Source: Hordeum vulgare subsp. vulgare
Lineage: Eukaryota > Streptophyta > Magnoliopsida > Poales > Poaceae
Assembly: GCF_904849725.1 (NCBI RefSeq)
Contig: NC_058523.1
Location: 339,553,948 to 339,617,947, forward strand
DNA: 64,000 nt
Reading direction: 5' to 3'
Shown here in pieces: positions 31,808 to 42,029 of the stretch. A program made the translations under genes and the position numbers. Position 1 is the first letter of the stretch; every line of letters begins with the position of its first letter. The notes below the pieces were generated by a model. That model was not told where the DNA came from. It was given only the letters and a program-made list of their open reading frames with translations, and ran no database searches.

Positions 31808-34800
31808 TGTCGGGACCCCGATCCTAAGCCATAGGAATCCAGCCTGTAACACATCGCATCCCTTTGTGGTCTCACGCACGGTTAACTCCACGGCTGCAGC
31901 CTTACCTTAGCCGGGACCGTTTGCGTCTTTTGACTCACGTATGCGATAGTGTCGCTAGCAATCCAATGTCAAAGAACCCGGATCGACATGTCTAGTCATA
32001 AACCAAAATGGCAGTACCGCACAAGGACAGGCATACATGACCCAACAGAGCAGGTGTCGGTCATCAGCGAATGTAGACGAGTCGTAGCAAGCTACAAGGA
32101 CTCCATTACATCGCGTGACATTTCCCCAAAGGGGACATACACACAACAGCTAAGAAGGACACATGCCGGTCAACCAATGTGTCCGGAGCAGTAGCGAACT
32201 ACCAAGGCTCGTTGGATCACAAAGGGGCATTTCCTTGTAAGGAGTGCTACTAAAGTTCACGACTAGGTAATCGAACCCCATACATATCAAGTACGACACA
32301 CGTACGCATGGCATACCGATATGTATAGATACATCGATGGCATCACAACATATCCATAAACATACAACCTTTATTTAAGAGGCTTGGAAGAGCCACACAC
32401 ATAATATTACACATCAAGGGTCTCACGACCCATAATAGCAGTCATTCAGTTACAAGCCAGCGGAAGAGTTATAAACTGTCTGAGTACAGACAGGGCAACT
32501 AGAAGGCACATGGCCTGACTATACTACAGATCCAACATAGGGCCAGATCGTAGCTGGGACACCAGCTACTCGTCGTCGTCGATGTCTACGAAGAACCCTC
32601 CATTAGGGTCATTAGCAACCTCTGCAACATTTATTAAGCAAACATGAGTACGGAGGTACTCAGCAGGACTTTAGGGTAACTAACTACTCATGCAAGGTAT
32701 CAAAAGGTATTGTGGGGTTTCATGCGGGAAAGCCAGCATTTGACTCGTGGCTAGACAACTTGCATTTTGAAATAATTTTGACAACTTGATTTCTCGCACA
32801 CGAGTCCACTAACACCACAGCAATACACTATCGTGGAATCATTCCGTCTCCGTACGGAAATGCCGTCCACGACGCTCACGCTTATCTTGGCAATTTTATG
32901 AGTAGCCATTGAAGTTATCTATGAACAACATATGTCTCCAAGTAGTCCATATCCGAGGACGCGGCTATTCGAATAGATCATAACCCTGCAGGGGTGTACT
33001 TCATCACACACGCTCTCGCCACTTATCGCCATGTGCACGTCATGCACCTCGGCAACCTTCAAGCGGAAGCCCAGCGAGGGAGTCGGCCACGACCGTTAAC
33101 CACACTAGTACCTAGTCCAGGTTTATCGCCTATCTGAGAGTAACCCGTACGGAAGTCCGGCCGAGGTTTCCGCCACGGCCTCAAACGATGTGCGCAGGGT
33201 TCCCAAGCCCACCATCCGGGTGCCACTTGGTACACCGTGCCACTGCCTACCGCATCACGGTCCACCTCTCAGGTCAGCACCATGCACGGCCTCCAGCATT
33301 ACTATGAACACCAGAAACTACTTGCAACTCCTGGACCGAGTACTAAGCGATTAATAGGCCGAGCGGGGTCATATTTCAGGGCCCAGCATGTGGTAGTATC
33401 TAGTCTTGGATTACATACACGGAATTCAGTTCCTATGGACGGTTCCAATGAAACAACCCGCCATGTACTCCTACACAGCCTTTCACCGGTACCTTTACCA
33501 AATCAAGTTCAACACACAACCTTTGCTCACCGAACACATTCTCACAATTCTGTTCATCTCCCAGATGACAGACCATACACAACTCTAAGCATAGCATGCA
33601 TAGCAGGATAAGGCACATCATAGCTCAAGCAACTACCAGGTATGATAGGTTGCAAGGTTCGGCTATTTACTGTGACAAGGTTAGGTCATGCAAAGGAAGT
33701 GGGTTCAACTAACGTGGCAAAAGCAGTTGAAGCATTTGATCCTAATGCAATAAATAAGTGCAGGAGCAAGAACATGGGTCGCCGGGAGGGGCGCCAGCGA
33801 CGAGCCGAAGCGGCGGCCGAAGCTCGGCCTTCTATGAGAGACGGCTCTAGGGCACGGGGAGGGCAGCTGGAGGGCTCATCGCACTCCTGGAGGCTCCAGG
33901 AGCTCGAACCCTAGCTCGAGCGCGTGGATCAGACACCACAGCGACGACGGCGACATGACCGGCGGCAAGGAGCTCTCGGCCTTGGTCGGGAACGGGGCTA
34001 CGATGCACGTAAGAGCGTGGGGCGAGAGGGGAAACGACGACGAGCTCACGGCGGTTCCGATAGTGTTGTTGAGGGGCTCGGGGGTGCGCCGGAGGGAGCG
34101 AATCGACAGGAGAGGTCCGGCGGCCGGAGGTGGAAGACGATGGCGCCGCGGGCGATGCAGAGCTCGGGGAAGCTTCGGCTTCTGCAGAGAGGACCGGCGC
34201 GACGAGGCGGAGCTAACGGCGTGCTCAGCAAGAGGAGGCTAAGGCTAGGGGCACGGGCAGCTCGAGCTTTGCTCGGCTCCAATGGCGGCAGCAGGAAGGA
34301 GGAAGAGATCCGGGAGGAGGGAGAGAGCCGACGCTGGGGATGGATAGGTGAGGCCTCAGGGAGCTTATCCCCGGCCTTGCCAGCGCGAGGCGGCGGCCAG
34401 GCAGGCGCACAGGTGCGTGGCCGCGCCGGAGGAGGCGGCGGCCACCTCCTGCTCCTACTGGCGCGAGGGAGACGACAGGAGCTGGGATGGGCCGGGCCAG
34501 GCTAGGCGACAGGTAAGCTCTTTTCCATTTCCTTCTGTTTTATTTCTGTGTTAATTTCTGACATTAATTTGCTATTTATTTCAGCTCCAAAAAAGGTTGT
34601 AAAAACTAATTTAAACACACGTGAATATTTGTTATAATATTCTCAACCATTTCCAAAGTTTTCAACATTTTTGAAAATTTATAGTTTCTGATTTCAAATT
34701 TAAAGTTTGAAACCAGTGGCTTTTGCTTTAATTTAAAATGCTTAAAGTGTCAATAAAATAGTTTTCTCCAATGCTCATTTACTTTCATGATCTATCAGAA

Positions 34801-34994
34801 GGTTTGAACATTTCTTGAGGCCATTTTGGGTTCATTGATTTCAACTAGTTTGAGATTTTCTTTATTTAAAGTAGTGGCTAGGGTTTTGAGTTTTTCCTTT
34901 GCCACTTTCTTGTTCTTGTTGAAAATTCTTAGATGCAAATGCAAAGAAGACATGAGCACAAGACTAACTTGCTTAAGGTGTCAGGGATGTGACA
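31808..34994 (-). repeat. 5' LTR of the Tekay-like element (969-bp deletion)
   Basis: Same ends as the 3' LTR but only 3187 bp long. Alignment by eye shows one internal deletion: ...AAGAACATGGG at 33779 continues as TCGCCGGGAGG, skipping what in the 3' LTR is 23610-24578. GGG is present at both breakpoints. The missing part holds the palindrome and the AT-rich stretch before the GC island; the stem-loop (32645-32662) remains. Confidence 0.92.
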
Positions 34995-34999
34995 CCTAC
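34995..34999. repeat. Tekay-like element target-site duplication, right
   Basis: CCTAC, exact match to 21644-21648. Confidence 0.93.
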
Positions 35000-36023
35000 G
35001 GTAGCCATAGCGGCCATGGACTGGAGGGAAAAACCCTCCTTCCACCTAGGTACAAGGCCAAGGAAGAAGAAGAAGGAGGAGGATCTCTCCCCCTCTCTCC
35101 CGGTGGCGCGGGAGCGCCGCCTGTGCAACCATCGTGAAAGCGATCTAGACCAACGACTTTGCTTCTGTCACCACCAACTCTCTCCTCCTCTATGCAACGG
35201 TGTATAACCTATCTTCCCTGTTGTAATCTGTACTTGAACATGTTGCTTAATGCTATGTATTATTATCCAATGATGTGTGGCTTTCCTATGATGTTTGAGT
35301 AGATTTCTTTTGTCCAACGAGTTAATTGTGATATGATGTTATTGATATGATATGTGTGTTGATATGGTGCTATCCTAAGGTGCCTTTCGTGAGATGCACA
35401 TGTGAAGGATACACGTTGGAGGGTTTGCAATATGTTCATGATTCGCTTATAGTGCGTGGTAAGAGTGACATAAACTTACACCCGAGGAAGGGAGTTGTGT
35501 GCGTATGGGCGTAAAGAGGACTTGATGTTCAATGCTATGGTTGGGTTTACCTTGATAATATCTAGTAGTTGTGGATGCTTGTTAGAGGTCCGATCATAAG
35601 TGCATATGATCCAAGTATGGAAGTGTGTTAGTGTATGCCTCTCCCTCATTTGCATATGACAAGTATCTATCATGTCATATTCAATTGCCTATGTACAATC
35701 TTTATCTTGCGTTACACAAAAAGCTTTCTACTAAAAAACTAAGTAAATTTATATTTATCTAAAAATAGTACCTAACTTTTATTTTCTTGTTTTTTATTAT
35801 CTTGCAAAACTATCTATTACACCTACTAAGTACTTTTAGTTTCATTCCCGCAAAGTAGTTTCATACTTGTTCTAGGTAAAGTAAGTGTTAGCATGCATAG
35901 AGTTGTATCGATGGTCGATAGAACTTGAGGGAATATTAATTCTACCTATAGCTCTTTGTTGCTTTAGACACTCTTACTTATCAAAAAAGGCTACAAACGA
36001 TCCCCTACACTTGTGGGTTATCA
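35000..36023 (+). mobile_element. Retroelement A 3' LTR, right part
   Basis: Continues the LTR interrupted at 21648 and ends CCCCTACACTTGTGGGTTATCA at 36023. The 5-mer GCAGC (36024-36028) should be one copy of A's target duplication; its partner lies left of the window. No coding content; short open frames (34989-35207) are not supported. Confidence 0.8.
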
Positions 36024-36385
36024 GCAGCTTGTGGCTAGTTTGTGGTGGATGAGTTGGAGCACCTCTGCAGGATTACATCTTTCTAAGAGCCATGCCCACG
36101 GTTATGTGGCAACTTGGAAATTTTTGCAACACCCGGTCATAGCAAATTTGAAGTAATATCAAATAAAATACACCAACCATGTGCGTAACCGTGACCGTCT
36201 CTTCTTGTGAGGATTGAACCAAGAAGGGAACATGGTAGCGCTATGATTGGCTGATGACTAGGTGTTCAGGATCACTTCTTGATCATTATTAGTTCACGTC
36301 CGTTTATGCATAGAATACTCTTCTTATTCTTGTACTCGTAAGTTAACCACTCAAATAAATGCTTAGTGCTTGCTGAAGACTGTGT
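36024..36385 (+). repeat. Old gypsy LTR fragment, first copy of a duplicated segment
   Basis: The block starting GCAGCTTGTGGCTAGTTTGT is repeated in diverged form at 37562-37905, with the same order of landmarks (GGATGAGTTGGA, TTATGTGGCAACTT, ACACCAACC, CACGTCCGTT). It begins exactly where A's LTR ends, so A landed in this copy. It belongs to a non-coding gypsy LTR family I recall as Latidu-like. Confidence 0.7.
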
Positions 36386-36504
36386 TCACTTCTTGATCAT
36401 TATTTGTTCATGCTCATTGAAGACTTTGTTCTTTTATTTCAGTTTCATTCAGATCAAGTCGAACACATGTTCCATATAGCTCTAAACCCACCCATTATCA
36501 CTTT

Positions 36505-36575
36505 TTAGTCGTAGCCTAGTTGGTCAGTGCATTTGACTACATCCACGAAGACCTGGGTATCGAAACCAGGTTGAC
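36505..36575 (+). repeat. tRNA-derived SINE-like head
   Basis: TAGCCTAGTTGG at 36512-36523 fits the pol III A box exactly. GGTATCGAAACC at 36556-36567 fits the B box with small deviation, and the start-to-start spacing of 44 is that of tRNA genes. A 5-bp T-stem (CCTGG/CCAGG) is present, but the T-loop is two bases too long and the acceptor ends do not pair. So this is a SINE head or tRNA relic, not a tRNA gene. The 3' extent of the element is unclear. Confidence 0.4.
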
Positions 36576-36749
36576 ACCATTTTGGTCTGTTTTATTTTTG
36601 TTGCTTCTCCCTGTTCACACACACGCTATGCACACCTCAAATCTTCCACCTCAGCACCAGGGGCCTGCTCATCGTTGGCACTGGTTGGACCAGCTCGTGT
36701 CCTTTGTTGTTTTATTTCTTTTGCACATATTTGAAAAACTGCTCAAATT

Positions 36750-38395
36750 TCAATAAATGTTGCATTTTGCAAATTCGTATAACTTCAATCGTGCAACGGA
36801 TTAAAACAATTTATATATGAAACTTGAATAAATTTTGTGTAGATTCATAATATTAATAATGTCGAGCGTCCCAAAATGCCATGATAAGCCTCTAACCCTC
36901 CAAGTCCCAGAAACCATTGTTTGGCTAAGTTACCGCTTGCTCAGCCCTTCTTATAGCATTGCTAGTTGCAGGTGTAGGTTGTTTTCATGTGACAACATGG
37001 ATATCTTGGGATATCATAATATTATTGCAATTTAATTTAATGCCCATATATACTTGGTAAAAGGTGGAAGGCTTGACCTTTTGCTTGGTGTTTTGTTCCA
37101 CCTTTACCACCCTAATTACTTGTGTACCTGTGTTATCTTCCATATTGAGCGCTCCTAACATGCTTCGGGTTGTTATGGGGACCCCTCTAATTATTTGTTT
37201 TGGGAAACTCTTCTGGCAAGTCTCTACATTTGTACTACCTTTGTCTAATAACTAATAAAACTTGCATAGGGACTTTTCGAACTACGTGGATAATTAATCA
37301 ACCACCCAGGCCAGTGCTCCTCATGAGCGTTGGTCCAAAACAGAGCACCGTGCAGCGCCACCTCGGGGCAACTCAAGAGATTTCTATCAGGCCATCGTAT
37401 GTGTTGCTCATGCCACGTGTCCTGAGACCGAGATACGTGGCTCCTATCAGGATCATCGACACGTCAGGAGGCCTTGCTGGATTTGTTTTACCTTTCTCGA
37501 ATGTCTTGTGCACCGGGAGTCCAAGGATACCTTGGGCTATCTCGAGGTTGAGGTTTTCCACGCAGCTTGTGGCTAGTTTGTGATGGATGAGTTGGAACAC
37601 CCCCTACAGGATTAAAGCTTTGTGAGACCTGTGCCCCGCGATTATGTGGCAACTTTGAAATTTTTGTAACACATGATCATAGAAAACTTGAAGTAAACTC
37701 AATTGAAATACACCAACCGTGTGCATAACCATGACCGTCTCTTTTCTAGGGAGTTCGGAAAGAGAACATTGTGGGGTTATGATTGACTCGTAAGTAGGCA
37801 TTCAGGATCACTTCCTGATCATTACTAGTTCACGTCCGTTATGCATAGATAATTCTTCTTATTCTTGTACTCGTCAGGTAGCTAGACATCAAATGCATAG
37901 TGCTTGTTGTAGCCATACCACTTAACCATACCTGAGCCATTAAGCTTTGCTAGTCTTGATACCCTTGGAAATGAGATTGTTGAGTCCTTGTGGCTCATAG
38001 ATTACTACAACAACATTTACAGGTACAGGTAATGCGATGCTTCAATGTGAGAGTGATGCTTGTTTGATTTGGAGTTCTTCTTCTTAATTTTCTTCTTCTT
38101 AATCAATTATAGGATGGGTTCCATGACGGCAACCTAGGATAGCAAGATGGATGCCATTTTTATTGTTTGATTTTGTCCGTAGCGAGATCCTGCTTTTATG
38201 TATGATTGCAATGGATGTTTTTATTGAGATGGTCATGATTTAGCTTGTGGCGAGTGTAAGGCAATTCCATATACTCATCTCCTCTTTACATGTACTTGTA
38301 ACGATATCCATTCTTGCGAAATGGAAATATGCGGTTCTATCCCTATCAAGGCCCTCGAGCCCGGGTGAGGATAGTACCGCATCTTGGGCGTGACA
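36750..38395 (+). mobile_element. Degenerate gypsy LTR (Latidu-like), non-coding
   Basis: Contains the second copy of the duplicated segment (37562-37905) and ends ...TCTTGGGCGTGACA at 38395, a plausible LTR end. Landmarks such as CTTGCATAGGGACTTTT and CCTTGCTGGATTTGTTTTAC recur in Triticeae LTRs I remember. No coding sequence; open frames here lack motifs. Left boundary uncertain. Confidence 0.5.
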
Positions 38396-39224
38396 CCGAA
38401 TTTGAATGTTCGGCTTTGGATAGAATACTTGTGGGAGAATTGCATGAGGGTTTTGGTGGCTAACTCTAAGCACTTGAGCAACCAGATCATCATAGATGCC
38501 TCACCCCCTTTTAATATTATTGGCTTTGCTATGGACTCAATTGTGATTTCTCACATAAGAGAAAAGTTAGAGTCTTGAACCTTGAAGCTTGGCCAATCTG
38601 ATTCTTCTCATCCTTGGGGCTTCTCCACACATTCCAGCCAATTCTCTGTATGGACTTCATCTGAAATAAGCTAGATAAAACTAGTAGTCCAAGAGACAAT
38701 GTATGTTGTCATGAATTGTCAAAACCACTAAGGGAGCATATGTGCATTTAAATCCCCAATTACTCTTGGGTGCTCTATACCATGATGCCTAACTGTCTAG
38801 AAGATACAAGTCTTCAAAGGTAACATGTGTGGGTTCGACATAGGACGGTTTCTTTAGTAATGGTCAATCACTTTGAGGCTGTGGGTGTATGGGGTTCTCC
38901 TCACTTAGGGTTCTCTCAATCGTCAGAGGAAGGGTTCCTGTAGATGAAAATTTTCAATCTCTATTCCAGAGCATCAAACCAACTTATGGTTGTGGGCTTG
39001 GCTATTTATAGCCAGGGCAACCCGACATGATATAGCATAAATGCCCATACATACATGGATGCTGTTAGGATAAGGATCCCCACAGCGGTTGGCACACAAC
39101 ACGACAACGGTTGGAAATTTGAAGTCATAAATTCCCGAGGGCGCTCAAATTCCTCATAGTAGGCAATTCCCACGGGCGTAATCCTTACTCCTTAGTCAGA
39201 CCAATTTGTCCAGCTGGGTATCAA
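38396..39224. other. Unassigned non-coding repeat-like sequence
   Basis: No ORF with motifs, no clear boundaries. A TATTTATAG at about 39003 and a short open frame at 38384-38578 are all that stand out. Probably mixed retroelement debris. Confidence 0.4.
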
Positions 39225-39625
39225 CCTTGGCGGCGATGGTGGCCTCCCGAGCGGTGAGGTTCCCTTCATGTGAATTGAGATGGGCCTTGTGCTTGATGAT
39301 ATCTACATTAGCAGCATCAATCGTGTTCTCAGCCTCCTCCTAGGTTGCCTCTAGCTTGGCCCTTTAGGAAAGGAATCGTGCGGCACCCTTGGTGAGATCG
39401 GCTTGCCGATTGGTGATGTCTTGGCACCTCCAAGTGAACCAAGTGAACGTCTCGTCAAGATGCTCCTGAACCTAGCTTCTGCCTCAGCGAGGATGGCTTC
39501 CCAACGATCCAACCTCTCCAAGCGGCTACCATAGTGGGCGTGGAGCTACTTGAAGATTTTGCCAATGGAGGTGAGGATGGTGTGTTCTTTGTCTAAATCA
39601 CCGTCGTCAAAAGGATTGACAGTGA
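39225..39625 (-). pseudogene. gag-type coiled-coil remnant, minus strand
   Basis: On the minus strand one can read VNPFDDGDLDKEHTILTSIG, then after a TAG an Arg/Glu-rich helix (LHAHYGSRLERLDRWEAIL), and further on HLNSHEGNLTAREATIAAK. This composition matches the coiled-coil half of the gag-like proteins in elements B and C, in opposite orientation. Stops and shifts make it a relic. It is cut at its right by element B's LTR at 39656. Confidence 0.4.
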
Positions 39626-39655
39626 CTACCCCTTTGATTATGCTTGGAAGATCGA

Positions 39656-40522
39656 TGTCGGATTCCGGGATCCGCAAAACCCTAAGGATTCGAACACAGG
39701 GGCGTGTAAGGTCTCTTCCTGCTCAGTCTCACCTAGCCCATTACTCGATGGAAACGACAAAGGACTCACTCAATGGCGAGTGTAGCACAGGACACAACAG
39801 TTTACCCAGGTTCGGGCCGTTGCGAAGCGTAAAACCCTACTCCTGCTTTTGGTGGATTGAATCTCGCGGAGGTGGTGGATGAACTAGTACAATGCTCTCG
39901 AGTCCCCGGAGGCCAAGTGGCTAGGTGTATTGTTCTACCGTTGGAATGAACTCTCTCTCTCAAGTATCCTACACTCTCTATTTATAGCGGAGGCCCGGTT
40001 CATCTTCCCTCATAGCTTCGGCGGGAAGGGATCCCACAGTGGCCAATTTTGAAGGGGAACAGGGGAACATTCTCCCCTTCCCAAAGGTGGCCTTCGCTTG
40101 CAAAGTACCTGTCCGCGCTGCAGAGACGGTCCCGAGGATGACATTTGCCTTACTGGCGGGCGGCGGCTACGTTGCACCAAAAGGGAAACCTTTGGAAGAT
40201 GCCTTTAAAACCCTTGTATGCTCCCACCTCCTTTGCACCAAAGGGGAAACTACCCCGTCGTGCCATCTGCTGCTCGCCTGTCCTTTCCTGGCGTCACCAT
40301 TGACTCCTGAGGCCCGGCCTTGCCTCAGAATATCCGCTGCTCCAGAGGGGTCCTAAGGAGGCCCCCTGCGGGTCTTGATACTCCTCCTCCTCGTGAGGCT
40401 TGGCCCCTCACGATGGCCTCACCTTGAACGGTGATGGGGCCGTTGGCTTGATACGATGAGGTGGGCCTGCCCTGGGCCACAGGCAGGCAAGTCTGGGTGC
40501 CCCCATTCCTAGAATGCCCACA
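39656..40522 (+). mobile_element. LTR of element B
   Basis: Begins TGTCGGATTCCGGGATCCGC and probably ends ...AGAATGCCCACA at 40522, just before AGTAGCCCCCGGTCC-type text. A TATTTATAG at about 39979-39987 is in promoter position for plus-strand transcription. TTTACCCAGGTTCGGGCC at about 39801 is a familiar motif of Triticeae LTRs. A second LTR is not seen in the window. The 5-mer before it is ATCGA. Confidence 0.6.
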
Positions 40523-40809
40523 GTAGCCCCCGGTCCTGCGGAGTGCTCGGGTTGGCTTCGGGGCGGAGCCTCGGGGGGCAGCATGAGGCGCCGTGGGCCC
40601 TCAAATTCCTATGGGCCAGGCCGGCGCGCGTCACGTGGCTGGTGTCGGGTCCTCCTTGTCCTCTATCTCTGCCCCCCTTATTAGGTGCCCTCCTTGTAGC
40701 TTCGGTGCCTTATTGCTTTCCTTCTTACGTACTCGCCCTTCTTCTTTGGTCTCCGACTCCAACCGACGCCTCCCAGATCCATGCCGCATATTTCCTTGCC
40801 AGTTCAGTA

Positions 40810-42029
40810 ATGGCGCCCACCGGCAAGCAAAAGCCAGAGGGGCATGGTCCGGCCTCGGCTTCTCCACTCCTGGACTGTGCCCTCTCCAAGGATGCGGATC
40901 TCGTCCCCGTGCTTCCATGGACCGCAGCCGAGTTGAGTGAGCACGGGCAAACCCCTGGTCTGGCCTGGCGCCGTAGAGGAGAGGCCCGCACCCGGGGCGA
41001 TATACCCCTTCTTCCTTCACAGTATTTATGCTGGGCTGGTGCCGCCTTTCTCCCGGTTCTTCACCGCCGTCTTGGAGCACTATGGGATCCAAGCCCTTCA
41101 TCTCCATCCCAACTCTTGCTTCTGTCTGTCTTTGCTTTCTACTTCAAGGCTTCCATTGGCATGCAGCCTTCGGTTACCTTCCTCCGCCACTTCTTCAGCT
41201 TGCGCCTGCACGGCGACACTCATTTGTCGGCGTGTGTCTCCTTCATGGCGGCCTAGAGCGACAACATGCTCTTCAAGGCTGGGAAGAAGGTGGAGAACTT
41301 CAGGCACCGTTGGGTCCTTACGTGCCTCAAGGATGCCAACCCTCGGCTGGAGGAGCCAAAGGAGTTGCCGGAGAAGACCTCCGCATGGAGCTCGGTGAAG
41401 CTCTCCGACCCTCGGGATGTGCCCGTGCTGGAGCGCTTTTCCCGCGACATCAGCACCAAGAGGCTTACCGGGGGAATGATAGCGAAGGAGTTCCTGGCGC
41501 ATCGCCTGGCGCCTCTCCAGGCACACTCCAGGCCCTTGTGGGAATACCGGGCTGGCGACACGAGCTCCGGCTCCGGTCCCGGGACCTCCCCATAGAGGTC
41601 CTGAATAGGGCCGTGGCGATCTTGCTGGGCGGTGACCCTGGCAATCTTCCCGAGGCTCTGGGTATGTTAGATCGTCGTGGCAACCGGGCCGACCTGGTCG
41701 CTGCAATGCCTATCTTCAACGAGCGGGGGCTCCTCCCAGCTAAGAGCTCTAGTCCGGTAGAGGTGTCATCCAGCGACTCCTCCGGTGAAGGGGACTCGGA
41801 GAAGACCGTCGAAGATCACGCAACGAGCATGTCTCTCCCGTCGCAATCCGTCCTTCTACGCGAGCTCGAGGATGATTAAGCCACTGATGATACCACCGCC
41901 AGGACCCCCTCGCGCCTGGCCAGGGCCTCCAGGGGGCCCGTGCCGACTCCGCGCGCCACGCGGTCTGCATGCGTGCTTGCCTCCCGGAAGCTCGGGGCTG
42001 AGTCGTGTGGCGCTCCGCCTGATTACCAC
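40810..42029 (+). pseudogene. Element B gag-like gene, N-terminal part (PF04195 type)
   Basis: ATG 40810-40812 starts MAPTGKQKPEGHG. The text then shifts frame near 40950 to AIYPFFLHSIYAGLVPPFSR and FFTAVLEHYGIQALHLHPNS, shifts back near 41105 (FLRHFFSLRL), meets a TAG after SFMAA (41254-41256), and shifts again near 41555 into LRSRDLPIEVLNRAVAILLG. This is the 'putative gypsy type transposon' domain (Transposase_28), a gag-like region of grass elements. After a TAA at 41877-41879 an acidic/basic linker runs up to the LTR inserted at 42030. The second half lies at 46237-47668. Function by family only. Confidence 0.75.

Larger units (their letters stand above)
21649..34994 (-). mobile_element. 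Complete Tekay/Del-type gypsy retrotransposon
   Basis: A 13.35-kb element on the minus strand bounded by CCTAC duplications. It has a 3' LTR (21649-25794), polypurine tract, gag-pol (25781-30252), an extra ORF (30596-31369), a tRNA-iMet primer site (31791-31803) and a 5' LTR (31808-34994). Domain order protease, reverse transcriptase, RNase H, integrase, chromodomain places it in the chromoviruses, and the group II chromodomain plus long LTRs fit Tekay/Del. The LTRs differ by scattered substitutions, so insertion is fairly recent. pol carries two stops and one frameshift; the 5' LTR carries a 969-bp deletion. Confidence 0.95.

Noticed and set aside
36505..36575. Functional tRNA gene
   Set aside because: Acceptor ends do not pair and the T-loop is too long; kept only as a SINE-like head.
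39656..40522. Element B LTR as a promoter of a host gene
   Set aside because: Ends TGTCGG...CA and sequence style are those of an LTR, and the gene after it is a transposon-type gene.
40631..41107. 158-codon minus-strand frame over the element B gene
   Set aside because: Shadow of the Transposase_28-type coding sequence on the plus strand.
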